Assembly: GCF_005116455.1 (NCBI RefSeq)
Contig: NZ_SWBP01000002.1
Location: forward strand, 248,001 to 312,000
Direction: 5' to 3'
Length of the DNA: 64,000 nt
From: Pedobacter cryophilus
GTDB lineage: Bacteria; Bacteroidota; Bacteroidia; Sphingobacteriales; Sphingobacteriaceae
Notes under the pieces: generated by a model
Seen by the model: the letters and a program-made list of their open reading frames with translations, nothing else
Told to the model about the DNA's origin: nothing
Database searches by the model: none
Translations under genes and position numbers: made by a program
Shown here: positions 1-8,153 of the stretch, in pieces
Position numbering within the stretch: the first letter of the stretch is position 1
Layout of the letters: the number at the start of each line of letters is the position of its first letter

Positions 1-351
1 CTTATCAAAGAAAATGTTAAACCAACAGTAGTAACTATAGAACCTAAAATGACTTTGAATGATTTGCTTTCTTCAAAGAAAGATCAGCGTATGCCATCAT
101 CAAATTTAGGGCAAAAAGCTTCAATTGATCTTAAAACAACCATTAGCTTAAACGATAAAATGATTTTTATTAAAGAGCTTTTTAGTGGTTACAACTTAGC
201 CTACAGCGAGGCTATTGAAATTCTTAACCGATTTGAATCTTTTGATGCGGCAGATAATTTCTTGCTTAAAAACTATGCTAAAAAGAACAATTGGGAAAAT
301 AAGCAAGATGTTGTAGACCGTTTTTATGAATATTTGAATAGGAAATTTTAA
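1..351 (+). CDS. Conserved hypothetical protein, C-terminal part (5' end outside window)
   Basis: The reading frame is open from the first base of the window ([11 protein letters not shown]...) to the TAA at 349-351, so this is the C-terminal 116 residues of a longer protein and the internal ATG at 49 is probably not the start. The segment is charged and helical. Its core reads [20 protein letters not shown] followed by [20 protein letters not shown], a pattern I recall from conserved hypothetical proteins of Sphingobacteriia. No catalytic motif, signal or membrane segment is visible. Function unknown. A repeat array starts directly downstream. Confidence 0.75.
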   Translation, partial: LIKENVKPTVVTIEPKMTLNDLLSSKKDQRMPSSNLGQKASIDLKTTISLNDKMIFIKELFSGYNLAYSEAIEILNRFESFDAADNFLLKNYAKKNNWENKQDVVDRFYEYLNRKF

Positions 352-362
352 ATAGTTTTTAC

Positions 363-655
363 CGCAAAGGTAAAAGAGAAGAAATCTAAGAGTTCTTCCA
401 GTTCTCTGTGAATCTCCGCGTCTTTGTGGTTAATTAAATCACGCAAAGAGCGCAAAGTTTAAACGCAAAGTTCGCAAAGGTAAAAGAGCGAAGAAATATA
501 TGCGTCCTTCCAGCTTTCTGTGAATCTCCGTGTCTCTGTGGTTAATTATTTCACGCAAAGAGCGCAAAGTTTAAGCGCAAAGTTCGCAAAGAGCAAAAAA
601 GAAGAAATATAAGCGTCCAACTTTCTACGAATATCAGAATCTCTGTGGTTTATTC
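363..655. repeat. Three tandem copies of a ~110-bp intergenic repeat
   Basis: Three units begin near 363, 473 and 585 (period 110-112 bp). Each has a CGCAAAG-rich block, a GAAGAAATAT-type block, a TTTCTGTGAATCTCCG-type block and a TCTCTGTGGTTAATTA-type block; the third copy is degenerate and ends near 655. The CGCAAAG motif recurs at 363, 443, 464, 473, 554, 563, 576 and 585. No open frame of note crosses it. It fills most of the 352-846 gene-free stretch. Similar CGCAAAG / TCTGTGGTTAA phrases are scattered in other bacterial genomes (from memory, not searched). Confidence 0.8.
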
Positions 656-846
656 TTAAAATAAATTGCCAAATATTAACTGTGAACCTACTTCACAATT
701 TCTAATCTCATTTTTCATATTTAACGTCTTACAGGGTTGTTTTTTGTGAACTTTGGTTTACAATTTGTCAATCTTACTTTTCATCAAAAAATAAATGATC
801 TATCTTGATAATTAATTTGTTTATAAGAATAATTAATTGCTTCGAT

Positions 847-1545
847 ATGAGAACAGAATTAATAAACGACATTATTGGCTGGGATACTGCAAACTGGTCT
901 AAATCTCTTGATTATTGGAATCAGAAAATTGATATTAAAGGTAAAAATTACAACTGTTTAGAAATTGGCGCCGAGCAAGGAGGTTTATCTTTATGGCTCG
1001 CTTTAAATGGTAATAAAGTGATTTGCACTGATTTTAGTTATTTTGATCAGCCTCAAATTCTTCAAAAAGCAAAAAATTTGCATCGAAAGTATAACTGCGA
1101 AAGAAAAATTACCTACCAACCACTAAGTGCGCTAGAAATTCCTTATGATAATTACTTTGATATTATTCTGTTTAAATCTGTTTTGGGCGGTATTGGCTCT
1201 AATAAAATAAAAGACGTAGATCAATTAGTAATCAATCAAATATATAAAGCCTTAAAGCCAGGTGGGAAACTGTTATTTGTAGAAAACACAGCAGCTTCGC
1301 TATTACATAAATACTCTAGAAAGTGGTTTATTAGATGGTCTAGCGAATGGAATTATTCTAAACTTAAAGATATAGTGAAGCTTTTTTCGTCTTATAAAAC
1401 GCTGAATTATAAAACAGTAGGATTTTTAGGAACTTTTGGTAGAAACGAAAAGCAAAGGATATTTTTAGGTAAAATTGATGCTATTTGTGATTATTTAATC
1501 CCAAAATCTAATCGGTATATTATGATTGGTGTAGCCGAGAAATAA
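847..1545 (+). CDS. Class I SAM-dependent methyltransferase
   Basis: Predicted methyltransferase of about 232 residues. The Rossmann-fold motif I is visible as CLEIGAEQGGLSLWLA, an acidic residue follows at the end of strand 2 (VICTDFS), and motif post-III is ALKPGGKLLFVE. The substrate cannot be read from the sequence; the basic, aromatic C-terminal part resembles small-molecule or polyketide/quinone-type methyltransferases only in general layout. I chose the ATG at 847; the same frame can be extended to a TTG at 805, but that would add a hydrophobic leader (MIINLFIRIINCFD) not expected in a cytosolic enzyme. The stop lies 17 bp from the rodA stop on the opposite strand. Probably a single-gene unit. 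Confidence 0.75.
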   Translation: MRTELINDIIGWDTANWSKSLDYWNQKIDIKGKNYNCLEIGAEQGGLSLWLALNGNKVICTDFSYFDQPQILQKAKNLHRKYNCERKITYQPLSALEIPYDNYFDIILFKSVLGGIGSNKIKDVDQLVINQIYKALKPGGKLLFVENTAASLLHKYSRKWFIRWSSEWNYSKLKDIVKLFSSYKTLNYKTVGFLGTFGRNEKQRIFLGKIDAICDYLIPKSNRYIMIGVAEK

Positions 1546-1562
1546 TTTTTTTTAAAAATAGC

Positions 1563-2822
1563 TTAAATAATACCCATTCTGTTAGAGTCTAACTTTAACA
1601 AAATGAAGAGTAAAATAGTGAAACTTATTAAAGAAGAGCCACCATAGCTTATAAAAGGCAGAGGAATGCCAATTACAGGCATTAAACCGATAGTCATGGC
1701 TATGTTCACAAAGAAATGGCAAAAAACGATACAGGCAACGGCATAACCATAAACCCGACTGAAAGAGGATCTTTGCCTTTCGGCGAGGTGTAAAATACGA
1801 AGCAAAAGCATTAAATAAATAGCAATCACCACAAAACTGCCCACAAACCCCCATTCTTCACCAACGGTACAAAATATAAAATCGGTACTTTGTTCGGGTA
1901 CAAAGTTAAATTTTGTTTGGGTTCCCTGTAAATAACCTTTCCCTAATAAACCGCCAGAACCAATGGCAATTTTAGATTGGTCTACATTATAACCAGCGCC
2001 TTTAGGGTCTTTTACAATTCCAAGAATTAAATCTATCCTTACTTTTTGGTGAGGTTTTAAAATGTTTTTGTAAACAAAATCTACACTAAAAATGAATAGT
2101 AAAGAGAGGATAAACCCGGTAACAAATACCATAATAAGTTTCCTGTTTCTTTTGAAATTGTAAATCAATAATCCTAAAACCAAAAGCAATCCAACAATCA
2201 CATAAATTTTAGTAAATAAGAGGGTGAAGATGAATAAGATGACCATGATTAGGCCTGCAATGAGGTAATATGGTGATAAGCCTTCTCGGTATAAAACAAA
2301 AATTAGAGAAGTAAATACCAACGCCGAGCCCGCATCAGGTTGTAAAATAATTAAAAAAACAGGTAAGCCTAATATAGCTACAGCCGGAATTAAAGTTTTA
2401 AAATCAGACAGTTTGGTGTTCATCACACTTAAATGTCGGGCTAGTAATAAGCTGGTTGCCCATTTGGCAAATTCAGATGGTTGCAACCTAAAACTACCAA
2501 TAGGTATCCAAGCTTGGTTTCCACCTACATTTCTACCTACTACTAAAACGGCAATTAATAAGAGAATGGTTATGCCGTAAAATATGGGAGAAAAAAGATA
2601 AAAGAATTTAGAATCTAACAGCAGAATAACAGCACCTACTACAATTGCAATAACAATAAAAATAAGTTGTTTGCCAGAGTTACTATCTAAATTAATAAGA
2701 GTTTGATCTTCATTAAAAACTGCCGCATTAATATTAAACCAGCCAATAGCCATCAAACTCAAAAAAAGTAGAATGGTAAAAAAGTCTACATTAAAGAAAA
2801 AGCTTCTGTTTTGGTTATTCAT
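1563..2822 (-). CDS. rodA: Rod shape-determining protein RodA (SEDS peptidoglycan glycosyltransferase)
   Basis: SEDS-family integral membrane protein (419 aa) that polymerises lipid II into glycan strands during lateral wall growth, in partnership with PBP2. About ten hydrophobic segments are visible. SEDS hallmarks include RLQPSEFAKW, the large loop with GAGYNVDQSKIAIGSGGLLGKG, EQSTDFIFCTVGEEWGF, and the C-terminal GIPLPFISYGGSSL. Length fits RodA. The start overlaps the 3' end of mrdA by 8 bp, so the two are translated from one transcript; it is the last gene of the mreC-mreD-mrdA-rodA operon. No obvious terminator stands between its stop and the convergent methyltransferase. Confidence 0.95.
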   Translation of the reverse strand: MNNQNRSFFFNVDFFTILLFLSLMAIGWFNINAAVFNEDQTLINLDSNSGKQLIFIVIAIVVGAVILLLDSKFFYLFSPIFYGITILLLIAVLVVGRNVGGNQAWIPIGSFRLQPSEFAKWATSLLLARHLSVMNTKLSDFKTLIPAVAILGLPVFLIILQPDAGSALVFTSLIFVLYREGLSPYYLIAGLIMVILFIFTLLFTKIYVIVGLLLVLGLLIYNFKRNRKLIMVFVTGFILSLLFIFSVDFVYKNILKPHQKVRIDLILGIVKDPKGAGYNVDQSKIAIGSGGLLGKGYLQGTQTKFNFVPEQSTDFIFCTVGEEWGFVGSFVVIAIYLMLLLRILHLAERQRSSFSRVYGYAVACIVFCHFFVNIAMTIGLMPVIGIPLPFISYGGSSLISFTILLFILLKLDSNRMGII

Positions 2823-4755
2823 TTTCCTTAACTTTTAATTTTGGGGTAGATATTGGTAAAACTGCTTTTCTTTCAGGTTTAGCAGCTGTTGTGCTGTCCT
2901 TTTTTGCACTAATTTTTGTAACAGGTTTCTTTTGCCCGGGTAAAAGGTTAGCATTTACCAATCTTTCGGTATAATATTTTGGTCGGCTAATAGAATCTTT
3001 CAAATATTTTTCGATCATTAAACTGGCTATTGGCGCCGACCATGTTGCGCCATAACCTGCGTTTTCTACCACCACAGCAATAGCAATTTTAGGATTATCT
3101 CTTGGCGCAAAGGCTACAAATACAGAGTGATCTGCTCCATGCGGATTTTGAACAGTTCCGGTTTTACCGCAAATCTCTATATCCATTATTTTAGAAAAAT
3201 AAGCTGTTCCGTTGGGTGCATTTACAACTCTGCTCATCCCTTCAATCACTGGGTCAAAGTATTTTCTATCTATACCCGCATAATTTTTCTCAGTGTATTC
3301 TTTTTTGATAATTTTTTTCTCGCCAATAGCTTTCACCAAATGTGGTTTATAATAAAAACCTCTATTGGCAACAATAGCCATTACATTAGCCATTTGCAAA
3401 GGGGTAATTCCTAACTCGCCCTGCCCTATAGATAAAGAAATGTTAAAACTAGAAGTCCATTTATCGTTTTTAAAAACCTTAGTATAATATTCTGGAGTGG
3501 GTAATAAACCATTCCTTTCTGCCGGTAAATCAACACCTAAAGCGGTACCAATACCAAATTTAGCCACAGATTCTCGCCATCTTTTATAGGCATTTACCGG
3601 TCTCATTCCAGCATGATCTATCATTCGGCTATAAGTATAACCATAATAGGTATTGCAAGATTCTTCTATAGATTGTTCTAAATTAATAGTGCCATGAACG
3701 TGGGTACAACCCATAAAACCTCTTCGTCCATAGCGGTAACCACCGGGGCAATTATAATAAGTATTAGCCGTAATGAGCTGCATTTGTTGGGCAACTAAAG
3801 CATTGATCACTTTAAAAATAGAACCAGGAGGATATTCTGCCTGTATAGGTCTAATAAACATGGGTTTGTAAGGGTCGTTTAAAAACCTCATGTAATTATT
3901 TCCCCTTTGCCTGCCTACCATTAGGTTAGGATCATAACCCGGACTGCTGATAGAAGCCAAAATTTCTCCAGTAGCTGGTTCTATGGCTACCACGCTTCCA
4001 ATTTTATTTACCATTAGGCTTTCGCCGAAGAGTTGCAATTCTTTGTCTAAAGACGATATTAAGCGATCGCCAGAAACAGCAACAGTATCATAAATACCAT
4101 CAAAAAAACTGCCTTGCTCTCGGTTATGCACATCAACCATAATGTTTCTTACCCCACGTTGCCCACGCAAGAGCTCTTCATAAGATTTTTCAATTCCGGT
4201 TTTACCGATATAATCTCCACGGTTGTAAAAGCCATCGTACTTCTCAATTTCTTTATCGTTTACTTCTCCAATATAGCCTAAGAATTGTGCGGCTGTAGAA
4301 TCAGGATAATACCTTACCGATCTGTTTTGGACGTAAAAGCCAGGGAAATCAAATAGTTTTTCTTGAAAGCCAGCATAAGTACGGGCCGAGAGTTGTTTTT
4401 GAAATAAAGAAGCCCGGTAAAGCGAATAGTTTTTTGCTTTTTTAAAAGAACGATCAAAATCTTTTTTAGTGATACCTAATAAACCGCAAAATTCTAAGGT
4501 ATCTAAAGCCTTCACCTGGCCGGGTATCACCATTAAATCATATACAGGTTCATTTTGAACTAAAACTTTTCCGTGACGGTCTAAAATTATACCTCGGGCA
4601 GGGTAAATGATGAGTTTTCTTAATACGTTGTTATCTGCCGATAGTTTATACCTATCATCTATTACCTGAATGTAGAATAACCTACCCAGCAATATAATGG
4701 TAACAAGAATAAAAATTCCTTGGATGATGTACCTACGTTTAAAAAAACTGTTCAT
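2815..4755 (-). CDS. mrdA: Penicillin-binding protein 2 (elongasome transpeptidase)
   Basis: Class B penicillin-binding protein of 646 aa that cross-links peptidoglycan with RodA. There is one N-terminal membrane helix (about residues 8-30), a non-catalytic dimerisation region (PARGIILDRHG at 52-62), and a transpeptidase domain with the three active-site motifs: S312-x-x-K315 (PGSIFKV), S366-C-N368, and K531-T-G-T. The tail after about 600 is Lys/Pro-rich and probably disordered (KKPVTKISAKKDSTTAAKPE). It overlaps mreD by 4 bp (ATGA type) and rodA by 8 bp. Typical PBP2 length and domain order for Bacteroidota. Confidence 0.95.
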   Translation of the reverse strand: MNSFFKRRYIIQGIFILVTIILLGRLFYIQVIDDRYKLSADNNVLRKLIIYPARGIILDRHGKVLVQNEPVYDLMVIPGQVKALDTLEFCGLLGITKKDFDRSFKKAKNYSLYRASLFQKQLSARTYAGFQEKLFDFPGFYVQNRSVRYYPDSTAAQFLGYIGEVNDKEIEKYDGFYNRGDYIGKTGIEKSYEELLRGQRGVRNIMVDVHNREQGSFFDGIYDTVAVSGDRLISSLDKELQLFGESLMVNKIGSVVAIEPATGEILASISSPGYDPNLMVGRQRGNNYMRFLNDPYKPMFIRPIQAEYPPGSIFKVINALVAQQMQLITANTYYNCPGGYRYGRRGFMGCTHVHGTINLEQSIEESCNTYYGYTYSRMIDHAGMRPVNAYKRWRESVAKFGIGTALGVDLPAERNGLLPTPEYYTKVFKNDKWTSSFNISLSIGQGELGITPLQMANVMAIVANRGFYYKPHLVKAIGEKKIIKKEYTEKNYAGIDRKYFDPVIEGMSRVVNAPNGTAYFSKIMDIEICGKTGTVQNPHGADHSVFVAFAPRDNPKIAIAVVVENAGYGATWSAPIASLMIEKYLKDSISRPKYYTERLVNANLLPGQKKPVTKISAKKDSTTAAKPERKAVLPISTPKLKVKENE

Positions 4756-5267
4756 TTACGTTGTTTCTTTCTATAGAATAGTAATTCTGAAACAAATATT
4801 AAAATTACTGTAAATATTGAACTGAATAATACCCGACTTAGTGTAGAAGGAATCTCAGAAAACTTAAAAACCTCAAAATTTAACAAGAAAAAGTGATGAA
4901 TAAGGGTTAAAATGAGTGCATAAAAGAAAAACCATCTAAAACCCATAATGCTTAAAGAGGGTTCGGGGTCACTGTCATAATTGTCTTTTTGTACCGTAAT
5001 GCTAATAAAAAGCACCCTCACCAAAACCAAAATGCTACAAGCCGTAGCATGTAAACCCAATGTATCGTTAAAAACATCTACAGTAATACCAATTAAAAAA
5101 GCCAGAAAAAACAATAACCAATTTGGGGTTTCAAATGGTAAAAGTAAAATGAATAAAATGTAAAGGTAAGGTACATTTAAGTTGTAAATCACCATGTTTT
5201 TTAACAGAAAAATCTGAATAAAAACTAAAATTAAGAATCTTAATGTATTGATGATGAACTTATTCAT
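4752..5267 (-). CDS. mreD: Rod shape-determining protein MreD
   Basis: Small polytopic membrane protein (171 aa) with about five hydrophobic helices and little else, including the typical MreD stretch FLAFLIGITVDVFNDTLGLHA. MreD belongs to the elongasome and binds MreC and PBP2. Identity rests on weak sequence conservation combined with position: it lies exactly between mreC (8-bp overlap) and mrdA (4-bp overlap). Confidence 0.9.
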   Translation of the reverse strand: MNKFIINTLRFLILVFIQIFLLKNMVIYNLNVPYLYILFILLLPFETPNWLLFFLAFLIGITVDVFNDTLGLHATACSILVLVRVLFISITVQKDNYDSDPEPSLSIMGFRWFFFYALILTLIHHFFLLNFEVFKFSEIPSTLSRVLFSSIFTVILIFVSELLFYRKKQRK

Positions 5268-6099
5268 TCACGCTTTTTTTGTTTTGTACTTCTAATGTTT
5301 GTTGTTCTGCTGCAAAAATATTTTTGATCACATAAACGTATTGCAAAGCATAAAAACTGGTGGATAATTTTACCGATATGTCTAAAAAGCTACCTCCACC
5401 TTTTACGCCTGATTTTAAAACTGTCCCAATTAAAATCCCTTTCGGGAAGATAACGCCTAAACCCGATGTAACCACCCTAGCTTTAGGTTTTAAATTTAAT
5501 TGATTTGGAATATCTGTTAAAGTTACAATTTCAGGATCGTCGCCTTCCCAAATTAATGGTCCAAAATACGGTGTGCCTTCTATGGAAGAAGTAATTCTGG
5601 TATCTTCATGTAAAATAGACTGAATAGACGAGAAATCTTCAGAAACATTCCAAACAATACCCACCACCCCATTAGGGCCTATTACGCCCATTCCTTTTTT
5701 AATACCATGTTTGGAACCACGGTTAATGGTAATATAATTATTTCTGGAGGTGATAGATTTATTCACCACTTCGCCAACAATGTATTCATATTGGGTTCTG
5801 TTTATGGTGTCATTAACGGCTTTAATCACCACGCTATCATCAAAAAAAGAAGATTTCAGCTGATTTCTGAGCGCAACATTTTCTTTGGCTAGGCTATCAT
5901 TTACCACACTTAAATGCAGGTACTTGTTTACATCGCTTACTTTTTGATAAATAGAGCCAACGTATTGATTGGAGGTATTAAAAGTACTCGCTCTTTGAAA
6001 ATCATTGTTTCTTACCAATAAAATTATAGAGATAGTGAAGTAAATGATGAAAAGAAAAAAGGCGCTAAACCGACTAAAGAATCTCCAAAGATTCAACAT
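5260..6099 (-). CDS. mreC: Rod shape-determining protein MreC
   Basis: Membrane-anchored periplasmic elongasome scaffold, 279 aa. An N-terminal helix lies at about 12-30, followed by a coiled-coil-like segment (VNDSLAKENVALRNQLKS) and the beta-rich MreC core (NYITINRGSKHGIKKGMGVI, GVVGIVWNVSEDFSSIQSI, DTRITSSIEG). MreC stimulates PBP2. It is the first gene of the visible operon. In most bacteria mreB stands directly upstream; here the upstream 311 bp are non-coding and the next gene is msrA, so mreB must lie elsewhere or be lost. Confidence 0.93.
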   Translation of the reverse strand: MLNLWRFFSRFSAFFLFIIYFTISIILLVRNNDFQRASTFNTSNQYVGSIYQKVSDVNKYLHLSVVNDSLAKENVALRNQLKSSFFDDSVVIKAVNDTINRTQYEYIVGEVVNKSITSRNNYITINRGSKHGIKKGMGVIGPNGVVGIVWNVSEDFSSIQSILHEDTRITSSIEGTPYFGPLIWEGDDPEIVTLTDIPNQLNLKPKARVVTSGLGVIFPKGILIGTVLKSGVKGGGSFLDISVKLSTSFYALQYVYVIKNIFAAEQQTLEVQNKKSVNE

Positions 6100-6224
6100 A
6101 ATTACTTATTTGAGATGCTAAATGGAAGATTTAATTTCTGAATAATTAAAAGCATTCATTATAAAATGATGCTCAACTTTAAAGTGATTTTTTTGATGAC
6201 TGATGATTTTTTCTTTGCTCATGC

Positions 6225-6243
6225 TATCTTAATTCTTAAGATA
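6225..6243. promoter_or_regulatory. Perfect palindrome upstream of mreC (possible operator); rest of 6100-6410 empty
   Basis: Arms TATCTTAA and TTAAGATA flank a TTC spacer: a perfect 8-bp inverted repeat about 125 bp upstream of the mreC start. No T-run follows on either strand, so it does not look like a terminator. It sits in the 311-bp gap (6100-6410) between mreC and the msrA stop, where I see no gene and no trace of mreB. A regulator-binding site is a guess. Confidence 0.35.
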
Positions 6244-6410
6244 AGTGCAAAAGTTGCACCTCTTTAAAACTCAGCCAAAGATATAGAAAATAGCAATCAA
6301 AGTAAAAGATTGCTATCCAACTAGTGTTATTCTAATAAGATTTTTTTTGTTTTTAATTGTAATGAGCTTTTCTTTATTTAAAAGCCACAATCATCAAATT
6401 AAAAAGATTT

Positions 6411-6953
6411 TTAAAGTAACTCGGGTTTAATTTTATCTCTAAAATTAGCTGCAAATTTAGCCAGTTTAGGTTCTATTACTGCCATGCAATAACCTTGGCT
6501 GCGGTGATTAATAAAATAATCTTGATGATATTTTTCTGCAGGATAAAATTGCTCAACCGCCGAAACTTCAGTCACAATTGGATTAGAAAATACTTTCTCT
6601 ACATTTAACTGCGTAATCATTTCTTCGGTTTGGATTTTTTGTTCTTCAGTTTCATAAAAAACTACCGAACGGTACTGAGTGCCTACATCTGCTCCCTGGC
6701 GATTTAAAGTGGTGGCATCATGAGTTTTAAAAAAAATCAACAACAATTCCTGAAAAGAAACTTTAGCAGGATCAAATTCTATTTGTATAATTTCTGCATG
6801 ACCAGTTGTACCTGTGCAAACTTGTTCATAAGTTGGGTTATCAACCTGCCCACCCATGTAGCCAGAAGTTACTTTTTCAACACCATTAACAGCTGTGAAT
6901 ACAGCTTCGGTACACCAAAAACACCCTCCTCCAAAATTTCCTTTTTGTGTCAT
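6411..6953 (-). CDS. msrA: Peptide-methionine (S)-S-oxide reductase MsrA
   Basis: Repairs methionine-S-sulfoxide in proteins using thioredoxin as reductant. The catalytic motif GCFWCTEAVF places the nucleophilic Cys at 11 with a second Cys at 14. Other family blocks are SGYMGG, NPTYEQVCTGTTGHAE, THDATTLNRQGADVGTQYRS and AEKYHQDYF. The 180-aa length is the usual single-domain form with no fused MsrB. There is no signal peptide, so it is cytosolic. Its start faces the divergent small secreted gene at 7069; about 115 bp between them must hold both promoters. Confidence 0.95.
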   Translation of the reverse strand: MTQKGNFGGGCFWCTEAVFTAVNGVEKVTSGYMGGQVDNPTYEQVCTGTTGHAEIIQIEFDPAKVSFQELLLIFFKTHDATTLNRQGADVGTQYRSVVFYETEEQKIQTEEMITQLNVEKVFSNPIVTEVSAVEQFYPAEKYHQDYFINHRSQGYCMAVIEPKLAKFAANFRDKIKPELL

Positions 6954-6967
6954 TATTATATATTTTT

Positions 6968-6999
6968 TTGCTGAAAATATGATTTATGCAATATATTTG
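6968..6999 (+). promoter_or_regulatory. Candidate Bacteroidota-type promoter for the 7069 gene
   Basis: A TTTTTTTG run ends at 6970 (-33-like) and is followed after 21 bp by TATATTTG at 6992-6999, which matches the Bacteroidota -7 consensus TAnnTTTG. The ATG of the small exported protein lies 70 bp downstream. Confidence 0.5.
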
Positions 7000-7068
7000 C
7001 TTCCAGTTAAAGATCAATAAGAATCATTAATTATCTGTCTGCAATTTTAAGACATATTTTTTGAGAAA

Positions 7069-7374
7069 ATGTTTAAAAAATCAGTAAATATCATATCTAT
7101 TTTAATTCTGTTAATTGTACAGCTGAACTTTTCAGAGTCGGCGGTATGGTTTGTAGATGAAGAAATTGAAATGTCTTTAGTTGAAAACAACCCAGAATCT
7201 TCTGCTCAAGATACTAACGAAAATGAATCTGAAATTAGTGAATCAGATCGTTTTTTGATTGATCAACCCGTATTATTGGTGAGGTATGGTAAATCACAAG
7301 CATTACCATTTATAACCGATAGTAGAATTTCTAGCCTAAAAATTTCTCTAAACAATCCTCCGCCAGAGGGCTAG
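7069..7374 (+). CDS. Small exported protein of unknown function
   Basis: 101-residue protein with a hydrophobic N-terminal segment (SVNIISILILLIVQLNF) that looks like a signal peptide or anchor. An acidic, Ser/Asn-rich linker follows (VENNPESSAQDTNENESEI), then a short conserved-looking tail ending SLNNPPPEG. I do not recognise a family. It starts with ATG 70 bp after a TAnnTTTG box and is followed 60 bp later by another exported protein, so the two may be co-transcribed. Confidence 0.6.
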   Translation: MFKKSVNIISILILLIVQLNFSESAVWFVDEEIEMSLVENNPESSAQDTNENESEISESDRFLIDQPVLLVRYGKSQALPFITDSRISSLKISLNNPPPEG

Positions 7375-7434
7375 TCGATTTCCCAAATTTCCAAACAAAT
7401 TTTTACAATTTATTATTTTTTAAATTATATCATC

Positions 7435-7863
7435 ATGAAATTTTCTTTGATAAAAGGATCTTTATTAGGGTCTTTACTTACTATTTTGGCATTAAATGTT
7501 AATGCTCAAAAAATTGCCGACAATGAATTAAAAGTTAATGTTGCCGAGATTGCTAATCCAATAAACCAGTTAAAAGAATTGGAGCCTATTAGTTTTAGCT
7601 ACAAAGCAGATAAACAAAAGAATTTGAAATTGCCTTTAGGGCCTCAGTATGGCTTTGAAACAAAAAGTTTATCTACCAATTTTCCATCTGTAGTTTATGA
7701 AACTTCTAAAATGTATCCTGCCGGCAAAAACCAGTTTAAAACTGCAAAATATGATGAGGTAAATATGGAAAAATTGATTCCGGTTTTAGTAGCCGCCATT
7801 AATGAGCAGCAAGCACAAATAGATGTTTTAAAACGAGAAATTGAAACTTTAAAGAAAAAGTAG
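7435..7863 (+). CDS. Exported protein with S74-chaperone-like C-terminal region
   Basis: 142 aa with a signal peptide (KGSLLGSLLTILALNVNAQ, cleavage after NAQ). The region from about 40 on (NQLKELEPISFSYKAD, a LPLGPQYGF loop, then NMEKLIPVLVAAINEQQAQI) follows the pattern of the C-terminal intramolecular chaperone/peptidase S74 domains of tail-fibre-type proteins, ending in a coiled coil (QQAQIDVLKREIETLKKK). No fibre or beta-helix domain precedes it, and I cannot assign the Ser/Lys self-cleavage dyad. It may be a stand-alone trimerisation module or a reduced surface protein. Confidence in the gene is high; in the function, low. Confidence 0.65.
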   Translation: MKFSLIKGSLLGSLLTILALNVNAQKIADNELKVNVAEIANPINQLKELEPISFSYKADKQKNLKLPLGPQYGFETKSLSTNFPSVVYETSKMYPAGKNQFKTAKYDEVNMEKLIPVLVAAINEQQAQIDVLKREIETLKKK

Positions 7864-7895
7864 TTTTTGTATTGTTAATTAGTGTTATAATGTGA

Positions 7896-7930
7896 AAGAG
7901 AGGAGCTGATGAGGCTCCTTCTTTTGTTTT
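7896..7930 (+). terminator. Rho-independent terminator after the S74-like gene
   Basis: A GGAGC...GGCTCC hairpin (loop around TGATGA) is followed by TTCTTTTGTTTTTT, starting about 35 bp after the stop codon at 7863. Confidence 0.6.
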
Positions 7931-7960
7931 TTAAATTTGTGAGTTGTTTATCACATTCCG

Positions 7961-8060
7961 TGGTTTGTGTCCTCAAAAAACACTTTTATTACCTATTTTG
8001 ATCTGTGAGTACACATGCAGAGGGGAAAGGTAGTTTTCGTCTGTGAGGACACAGGCCGAG
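7961..8060. repeat. Degenerate dispersed element with inverted GTGTCCTCA / TGAGGACAC arms
   Basis: GTGTCCTCA at 7967-7975 and its exact reverse complement TGAGGACAC at 8044-8052 lie about 70 bp apart. The second arm is part of a GC-richer phrase (CTGTGAGGACACAGGCC, then GAGGCAGAGG) unlike the surrounding AT-rich DNA. I recall such GTGAGGACAC phrases between genes in other Bacteroidota. It occupies the gap between the 7435 gene and the ATPase at 8154. Confidence 0.45.
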
Positions 8061-8095
8061 GCAGAGGGTGAAGTATTTTTATTTATTCAATTCAT

Positions 8096-8150
8096 AATGG
8101 TTTAATCTGAAACCAATTTTTGTGTATATTTGGTTTGAATTCAAACCAAA
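8096..8150 (+). promoter_or_regulatory. Promoter with two GGTTT/AAACC palindromes in front of the DUF4143 ATPase
   Basis: A perfect 22-bp palindrome spans 8129-8150 (arms TTTGGTTTGAA and TTCAAACCAAA). An imperfect one with the same half-sites (TGGTTT...AAACCA) is centred about 33 bp upstream, near 8106. A TATATTTG box (matching TAnnTTTG) at 8125-8132 runs into the perfect palindrome, and the ATG is at 8154. A protein bound here would cover the -7 region and the transcription start, so autorepression or repression is likely. Confidence 0.65.
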
Positions 8151-8153
8151 ATA

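Noticed and set aside
363-655. Possible CRISPR array
   Set aside because: Units are about 110 bp, abutting and unequal, with no regular spacers and no cas genes nearby.
805-846. TTG-initiated extension of the methyltransferase
   Set aside because: Adds a hydrophobic leader inconsistent with a cytosolic SAM enzyme; the ATG at 847 fits better.
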